DNA of 64,000 nt, taken from positions 5,146,001 to 5,210,000 of the forward strand of contig NZ_CP192599.1 in assembly GCF_050632385.1 (NCBI RefSeq), read 5' to 3'. A model generated the notes under the pieces. It was not told the DNA's origin. It searched no databases and saw nothing but the letters and a program-made list of their open reading frames with translations. Position numbers and translations under genes: made by a program. The stretch is from Humitalea sp050632385. Its GTDB lineage: Bacteria > Pseudomonadota > Alphaproteobacteria > Acetobacterales > Acetobacteraceae. Below, piece after piece: positions 59,275-64,000 of the stretch (positions are counted from its first letter, which is position 1; the number at the start of each line of letters is the position of its first letter).

Positions 59275-60981
59275 CTACGCCGCCGGCAGCCGCACCACGA
59301 AACGCGCGCCGACCACCTTGCCGCTTGCGTCGCGCCGGTTCTCCGCGCCGATGCGGCCGCCCAGCCCCTCGACGATCTGGCGGCTGATCGACAGGCCGAG
59401 GCCCGAGTGCTGGCCGAACCGCTCCCCTCGCGGCCGTTCGGAATAGAAGCGATCAAAAATGCTTTCGAGGTTGGCTTCGGGGATGCCGGGGCCTTCGTCC
59501 TCAACCGAGACCTCGACCACCGCGCCCGTTTGCTTCGCGCGCAGCCAGACTTTGCCGTTGGCGGGGCTGAAGCTGACGGCATTGCCCAGCAGGTTGCGCA
59601 GGACCTGCACCACCCGGCCTTCCACGCCGCGCACGACCAGGCCTTCGGGTGGGGCTTCCAGTTCGACGCTGGGGTCGTCGTCGTCCATGGTCGCGGCGTT
59701 CAGTTCGGCGAGGGCCGCCAGGATGGGGGCCAGGTCGACCGGTTCGACCGCGGTGCGCGACAGTTCGGCATCGACGCGGGACGAATCGGCGATGTCGCTG
59801 ATCAGCCGGTCCATCCGCACCGCATCCTCGGCGATGATGGCGAGCAGGCGCAGGCGTTGTTCCGGCTTTTCGATGCGGCGCAGGGTTTCGATGGCGCTGC
59901 GCACGCTGGTCAGCGGGTTCTTCAACTCATGCGCGACGTCGGCGGCGAAGCGTTCGTTGCTGTCCACGCGCGCCCAGAGGGCGGTCGCCGCATCCTGCAG
60001 GTCGCGCGCCAGGACGCCGATCTCATCCTCCCGCGCCAGCAGGGCGGGCGGCACGCTGCCTGTGCGGCCTTCGCCAGCACGCATCCGCCCGGCGGCGCGG
60101 GCCAGTTCCAGGATGGGGGCCGCCAGGGTGCGGGCCAGATAGACCGACAGCGCCACGGTCAGCACCAGCGAGATCAGGAACAGCAGAAGGACGGAGACAC
60201 GAATCTCCATCAACCGCTGGTCCACGTCCCGCGCCTCCCGCGTCAGCAGGACGATGCCGACGCCCTGGTTGGCACGGCGGGCGGGCTCGGCGACGGAGAT
60301 CAGCAACCGCCCCTCCGCGGTGCGGCGGACGTAGGGGGCGACGCCGCCCTCCAGCGCCAGGCGCAATTCCTCGCGCCGGTCGGGGCCAAGGTCGGGTTGC
60401 CAGTCGAAGGATGGCGCATCCGGCGTCTGGTCCACCACCACCGGGCCGGTGCCGATATTCGTGCCGCTGCGCGGAAAGGCCGAGAGGAGCTTTTCGTAGA
60501 GCCCCACCACCGACCCGGCCAGCGCGCCGCGCGGTTCGGGCGGCGGCAGCGGTTCGGTCGCGACCGCGCCACCGGGGCCATCGCGCACCCGGCTGTCGGC
60601 GACGACCAGGCCCGTGTTGTCGAACAGCCGCGCCTGGGTATTGGGCGAAGGCTCGACCAGGCGGCGCAGCAGGGGGCGGGCGGATTCGGGCACCAGCACC
60701 GGGCGGTCGTCCTGGACCCGCACCGCGGCCTCGGCGATCGCGCCGGCATAGATGCGGGCCTGGGTGCGCAGGGCGTTCACCTCGGCGGCCAGCAAGCCGT
60801 TCTGATACTGGTCCAGGTAAAGCAACGCGGCGGCCAGCAGCGCGGGCGGCAGCGCGTTGAGCAGCAGGATGCGCTTGAGCAGCGGCGACACGCGGGCGCG
60901 GAACCCCGGCCGCGGCGGGGCCGTCGGCAGGGGCGCGTCGGGGTGCCGCGTATCGGGGCGAATGGGTGTGCCGTCGGGCAC
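59275..60981 (-). CDS. ChvG/ExoS-like sensor histidine kinase
   Basis: This 568-residue kinase has TM1 at about 37-56, a periplasmic sensor of about 200 residues, TM2 at about 262-282, a HAMP region, the H-box with His351 (FAADVAHELKNPLTSV), and the N and G boxes (LRNLLGNAVSFSP, DEGPGIPE, GLGLSISRQIVEGLGGRIGA). ChvG proteins sense acid or envelope stress and act through ChvI. No response regulator gene is adjacent: upstream is folE on the other strand. Confidence 0.9.
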   Translation of the reverse strand: MPDGTPIRPDTRHPDAPLPTAPPRPGFRARVSPLLKRILLLNALPPALLAAALLYLDQYQNGLLAAEVNALRTQARIYAGAIAEAAVRVQDDRPVLVPESARPLLRRLVEPSPNTQARLFDNTGLVVADSRVRDGPGGAVATEPLPPPEPRGALAGSVVGLYEKLLSAFPRSGTNIGTGPVVVDQTPDAPSFDWQPDLGPDRREELRLALEGGVAPYVRRTAEGRLLISVAEPARRANQGVGIVLLTREARDVDQRLMEIRVSVLLLFLISLVLTVALSVYLARTLAAPILELARAAGRMRAGEGRTGSVPPALLAREDEIGVLARDLQDAATALWARVDSNERFAADVAHELKNPLTSVRSAIETLRRIEKPEQRLRLLAIIAEDAVRMDRLISDIADSSRVDAELSRTAVEPVDLAPILAALAELNAATMDDDDPSVELEAPPEGLVVRGVEGRVVQVLRNLLGNAVSFSPANGKVWLRAKQTGAVVEVSVEDEGPGIPEANLESIFDRFYSERPRGERFGQHSGLGLSISRQIVEGLGGRIGAENRRDASGKVVGARFVVRLPAA

Positions 60982-61166
60982 GCGGGGGTCCTTCTCTGGC
61001 GCCCGGATCGGGCAGATGGCATCTTAGCCTTGTCGCGGGTGTTCCGCGCACCCCCCTGCTGGCGCCGGGGGCCTGTTGCGCCGCGCGGGTTGCCAGTGTC
61101 CCGCCCGGCCCCATGTGCGGTCCAGACCACACCGCCCTGTCATGTGCGCTTGAGGAAAGAGACCGC

Positions 61167-61823
61167 GTGAACATTCAGACACCGCCGGCAACCGTCGCCG
61201 ACCCCGAAGTGGCGGCGACGCCCGACATCGCGGCCGGGCGGCCCAGCCAGGCCGACGCCGAGGCCGCCGTGCGGACCCTGCTGCTCTGGGCCGGCGACGA
61301 CCCGCTGCGCGAGGGCCTGCTGGACACCCCCAAGCGGGTGGCCAAGGCCTATCGCGAATGGTTCTGCGGCTATGACGAAGACCCGGAGGAATTGCTCGCC
61401 CGGTCGTTCGAGGAAGTGGACGGCTATGACGAGATGGTCGTGCTGCGCGACATCCGCCTGGAAAGCGTCTGCGAGCACCACATGGCGCCGATCATCGGCC
61501 GGGTGCATGTCGGCTACCTGCCGGCCGGGCGGGTGGTCGGCATCAGCAAGCTGGCGCGGGTCGTCGATGCCTTCGGCAAGCGGCTGCAGATCCAGGAAAA
61601 ACTGACCGCGCAGATCGCCAATACGATCCAGGACGTGCTGCAGCCCCTGGGCGTGGCCGTGGTGATCGAGGCCGCGCACCAGTGCATGACCACGCGCGGC
61701 GTGCACAAGACCGGGGTGTCGATGGTGACGTCGCGGATGCTCGGCGCCTTCCGCGACGATGCGGCGACGCGTCGTGAGTTCCTGGCGATGATCCAGGGCA
61801 GCCGCGGTACGATGGAAGGTTAA
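61167..61823 (+). CDS. folE: GTP cyclohydrolase I
   Basis: This 218-residue enzyme makes 7,8-dihydroneopterin triphosphate for folate. Zinc ligands are Cys102 and His105 (SVCEHHMAP) and Cys173 (HQCMTTRGVHK). VGISKLARVVDAFGKRLQIQ is the conserved core. The start is GTG 61167 behind GAGGAAAG. The N-terminal 30 residues are variable. The MOSC gene follows 24 bases after its stop. Confidence 0.96.
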   Translation: MNIQTPPATVADPEVAATPDIAAGRPSQADAEAAVRTLLLWAGDDPLREGLLDTPKRVAKAYREWFCGYDEDPEELLARSFEEVDGYDEMVVLRDIRLESVCEHHMAPIIGRVHVGYLPAGRVVGISKLARVVDAFGKRLQIQEKLTAQIANTIQDVLQPLGVAVVIEAAHQCMTTRGVHKTGVSMVTSRMLGAFRDDAATRREFLAMIQGSRGTMEG

Positions 61824-61847
61824 GGATGGGGGAGGGCTGAGGCCAAC

Positions 61848-62390
61848 ATGGCCGGGGTGGTCGCCGGGGTCAGCCGTGCGCCGGGCCACCACTTCAGCAA
61901 GCCCGCGGCCCTGTCGATCCGGCTGACCGCCGGGCTGGGGGTCGAGGGCGACGCCCATGCGGGTGTCACCGTCAAACACCGCTCCCGCGTCGCGGCCGAC
62001 CCGACCACGCCCAATCTGCGCCAGGTGCATCTGCTGCATGGCGAATTGCTGGATGAACTCGTCGCCGCCGGATTTCGCGTCGGCCCCGGCCTGTTGGGTG
62101 AGAATGTGACGACGCGGGGGCTCGATCTGCTTGGGCTGCCGGCCGGCACGCTGCTCTCCCTGGGCGCGACCGCGATCGTCGAGGTGACGGGCTTGCGCAA
62201 CCCCTGCCTGCAACTGGACCGGTTTCAGCCGGGGCTGATGGCGGCGACCCTGGGCCGCGATGCCGATGGCCGGTTGATCCGCAAGGCTGGCGTCATGGCC
62301 GTGGTGATCGCGGGCGGCGATGTGCTGCCGGGCGATGGCATCGGGGTGGCCTTGCCGGCCCTGCCGCATCGGCGGCTGGAGCCCGTCTGA
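61848..62390 (+). CDS. MOSC-domain protein
   Basis: This 180-residue stand-alone MOSC domain has GLGVEGDAHAGVTVKHRSRV near residue 30, RQVHLLHGELLDEL, LLGENVTTRGLDL and the sulfur-carrying cysteine in GLRNPCLQLDRF. MOSC proteins transfer or handle sulfur on molybdenum cofactor substrates. The exact target of this small form is unknown. Confidence 0.9.
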   Translation: MAGVVAGVSRAPGHHFSKPAALSIRLTAGLGVEGDAHAGVTVKHRSRVAADPTTPNLRQVHLLHGELLDELVAAGFRVGPGLLGENVTTRGLDLLGLPAGTLLSLGATAIVEVTGLRNPCLQLDRFQPGLMAATLGRDADGRLIRKAGVMAVVIAGGDVLPGDGIGVALPALPHRRLEPV

Positions 62391-62429
62391 CGGGTTGACC
62401 CGGCCGGGCGCGCGTGGCCCCGTCGGGCG

Positions 62430-63284
62430 GTGCCGCTCGCCGCCATCGGGTTCACCCTTCTCTGCAACCTGTTTTATGCTTGCGGCTACGCGCTGGCCAA
62501 GGTGCTGTCGGCCAGCCTGGATCCGGTGCAGATCACCTTCCTGCGGTCGGTGCTGGTGCTGGCGGCCTGGGGCGGCATCGCCGCCTTCCGCCCGGAACCG
62601 GGCGTCGCGCTGTTCCGTGCCGTGGCGCCGCCCAGCGCCTGGGCGCAGCGGCTGGCGGGGGCGGTGCTGATCCTCTCCACCCTGCTCGGCGTGCTGGCCT
62701 ATGCGCTGCTGCCGGTGACGGAGGCCGCGGCCCTGGGCTTCACGGCCCCCCTGATCACCGTGGTCCTGGGCGTGACGGTGCTGGGGGAACGTGCCAGCGC
62801 GCGCCGCTGGATCGCGGTCGCCTGCGGCTTTGGCGGCATGCTGCTGATCGTGCGGCCCGGGGGTGAGGTGTTTCGCCCGGCGGCGCTGGTGCCGATCGCC
62901 TCGGCCCTGACCTATGCGTTGTACCAGGTTCTGATGCGGCGGCTGCGGGGTGCGGCCAGCGCCAGCGACGGCGTGGTGCAGGCCGCCATCATGGGGGTCC
63001 TGCTGCTGGGACCGCCGCTGATCTGGAGCTGGCGGCCCTTTGGGTGGGAGGTCGCGGCGCTGGTCGTGCTGTTCACCGCCCTGCAGACCGGGGGCCTGGC
63101 CGCCCTGGCGGCGGCGGTGCGGCGGGCGGAGGTGTCGGCCCTGGCCCCCTGGCACTACGCCCGGCTGATCTTCGCCCTGGCCATGGATGCGCTGCTGTTC
63201 GGGCGCTTTCCGATGCCCCTGGCCCTGGCCGGCTGCGCCCTGATCGCCGCCGGCGGCTTGCTGCTGTTGCGCGACCGGCGGTAA
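62430..63284 (+). CDS. EamA/DMT-family transporter
   Basis: This 284-residue protein has ten hydrophobic helices forming two EamA repeats (SLDPVQITFLRSVLVLAAWG, TEAAALGFTAPLITVVLGVT, LGERASARRWIAVACGFGGM). It is probably a metabolite exporter of unknown substrate. The start is GTG 62430. The gene is 39 bases after the MOSC gene and 45 before uppP, all co-oriented. Confidence 0.88.
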   Translation: MPLAAIGFTLLCNLFYACGYALAKVLSASLDPVQITFLRSVLVLAAWGGIAAFRPEPGVALFRAVAPPSAWAQRLAGAVLILSTLLGVLAYALLPVTEAAALGFTAPLITVVLGVTVLGERASARRWIAVACGFGGMLLIVRPGGEVFRPAALVPIASALTYALYQVLMRRLRGAASASDGVVQAAIMGVLLLGPPLIWSWRPFGWEVAALVVLFTALQTGGLAALAAAVRRAEVSALAPWHYARLIFALAMDALLFGRFPMPLALAGCALIAAGGLLLLRDRR

Positions 63285-63329
63285 GCCTGCCCCGCTGCTG
63301 GCCCATGCTGGCGCCGGAGCCTTTTGCCC

Positions 63330-64000
63330 ATGGACCTGTCCGCCGTGTTCACCGCCCTGATCCTCGGGGTGGTGGAGGGATTGACCGAATTCCTGCCGAT
63401 CTCCTCGACCGGCCACCTGATCGTGCTGGGGGAGGCGCTGGGGTTCCAGGGCCCACCCGGCAAGGCCTTCGAGATCGCGATCCAACTGGGTGCGATTTCG
63501 GCCGTCATCTGGATCTATCGCGGGCTGCTGTGGCAGGTCGCGGCGGGCATGTGGGCGCCGGGCACGCGCGAACGCTATTTCGCCACCAACATCATCCTGG
63601 CGTTTTTGCCCGCGGCGGTGATCGGGGCGGTGCTGCATGGGCCGATCACACGGCTGCTGTTCAGCCCGCTGGTGGTGGCGATCGCGCTGATCGTCGGCGG
63701 CATCGCGATCATCCTGATCGAGCGGCGGCCGCGTGCGGCCACCATCGCCTCGGTGCCGGAGATCGGGCCGGTGACGGCGGTCCTGATCGGCTTTGGCCAG
63801 GCGCTGGCGATGATCCCCGGCACGTCGCGGTCCGGGGCGACCATCATCACGGCGCTGCTGCTGGGGGTGGAACGCAAGACGGCGGCCGAGTTCTCCTTCC
63901 TGCTGGCGATCCCGACCATGTTGGCGGCGACCGCCTTCTCGCTGTTCAAGGCGCGGGCGGATCTGGATGCCTCGGGGTTGGGGCAGATCGCGGTGGGGTT
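63330..64000 (+). CDS. uppP: Undecaprenyl-diphosphatase, 5' part (continues beyond the window)
   Basis: The first 223 residues of a BacA/UppP membrane phosphatase are present, starting MDLSAVFTALILGVVEGLTE. The catalytic signature EGLTEFLPISSTGHL (about 16-30) and the second motif MIPGTSRSGATI (about 161-172) are both present. It recycles the lipid carrier of cell-wall synthesis and can give bacitracin resistance. Full proteins are about 270 residues, so about 50 are missing at the window edge. Confidence 0.95.
   Translation, partial: MDLSAVFTALILGVVEGLTEFLPISSTGHLIVLGEALGFQGPPGKAFEIAIQLGAISAVIWIYRGLLWQVAAGMWAPGTRERYFATNIILAFLPAAVIGAVLHGPITRLLFSPLVVAIALIVGGIAIILIERRPRAATIASVPEIGPVTAVLIGFGQALAMIPGTSRSGATIITALLLGVERKTAAEFSFLLAIPTMLAATAFSLFKARADLDASGLGQIAVG

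Noticed and set aside
61140..63638. An 832-codon reverse frame over folE, MOSC, EamA and uppP
   Set aside because: Composition is His/Gln/Gly/Arg-rich without motifs, and four well-recognised genes lie on the other strand.

Overview
The window is GC-rich, densely packed bacterial DNA. Many genes overlap their neighbours by four bases (ATGA/GTGA). The gene content suggests an alphaproteobacterium, probably an Acetobacteraceae/Rhodospirillales relative: hslVU sits next to the histidine cluster, orphan Bug-type receptors and TRAP transporters are frequent, there is a ChvG-like kinase, an IalB-like protein and a CPA2 antiporter. This placement is inference from gene content; there is no rRNA in the window.

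Layout. 1-5 kb: the end of a MATE exporter, a small unknown protein behind a Fur-like palindrome, a periplasmic HtrA/DegP protease with two strong hairpins after it, a Bug receptor and an alpha/beta hydrolase. 5.1-9.6 kb: a sulfur-transfer operon (two cysteine desulfurases, a 2Fe-2S ferredoxin, TenA, MnmA) followed by tRNA-Met(CAT). 9.6-12.6 kb: an island-like stretch between and beside tRNA-Met and tRNA-Gly, with a VapE-type helicase remnant and a less GC-rich secreted serralysin-like metalloprotease carrying six C-terminal repeats. 12.7-25.4 kb: 3-oxoacid CoA-transferase, HemW, two related pyruvyltransferase-like proteins, a TAXI-TRAP transporter with a thioesterase, Smr and XRE genes, and a LysR-controlled operon of two MBL-fold proteins plus a Bug receptor. 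25.7-31.9 kb: LutC/LutB without LutA, XthA, an FAH-family hydrolase, a C26 amidotransferase, LolA and a DUF4412-like protein.

32-42.6 kb: hslVU, a COG2509 flavoprotein, a glycine-zipper lipoprotein and the histidine genes hisB-DUF2628-hisH-GNAT-hisA, then hisF-hisE. A 2-kb block (palindromic repeat element, active-site-variant SDR, DUF1398, MarR with a 14-bp-arm operator) lies between hisA and hisF. 42.6-52 kb: IalB/ECF sigma/anti-sigma, an aldo/keto reductase, a Kef-type antiporter, a DUF4157 (eCIS-core) metal-motif protein and a DctPQM TRAP transporter.

52-59.2 kb: the most notable locus, a six-gene hydrogenase-4-like membrane complex (hyfBCEFG-I). Its large subunit has lost the NiFe-binding cysteines (Ser replaces both Cys of the first motif, and the C-terminal CxxC is gone), while the small subunit keeps its four cluster cysteines. 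It should therefore be an energy-converting hydrogenase-related (Ehr-like) complex rather than a hydrogenase. 59.3-64 kb: a ChvG-like kinase, folE, a MOSC protein, an EamA exporter and the start of uppP.

A composite palindromic intergenic element occurs as two nearly full copies in opposite orientation (25449-25717 and 39189-39428) and as two degenerate fragments (45414-45466 and 59234-59269), always just after gene 3' ends.
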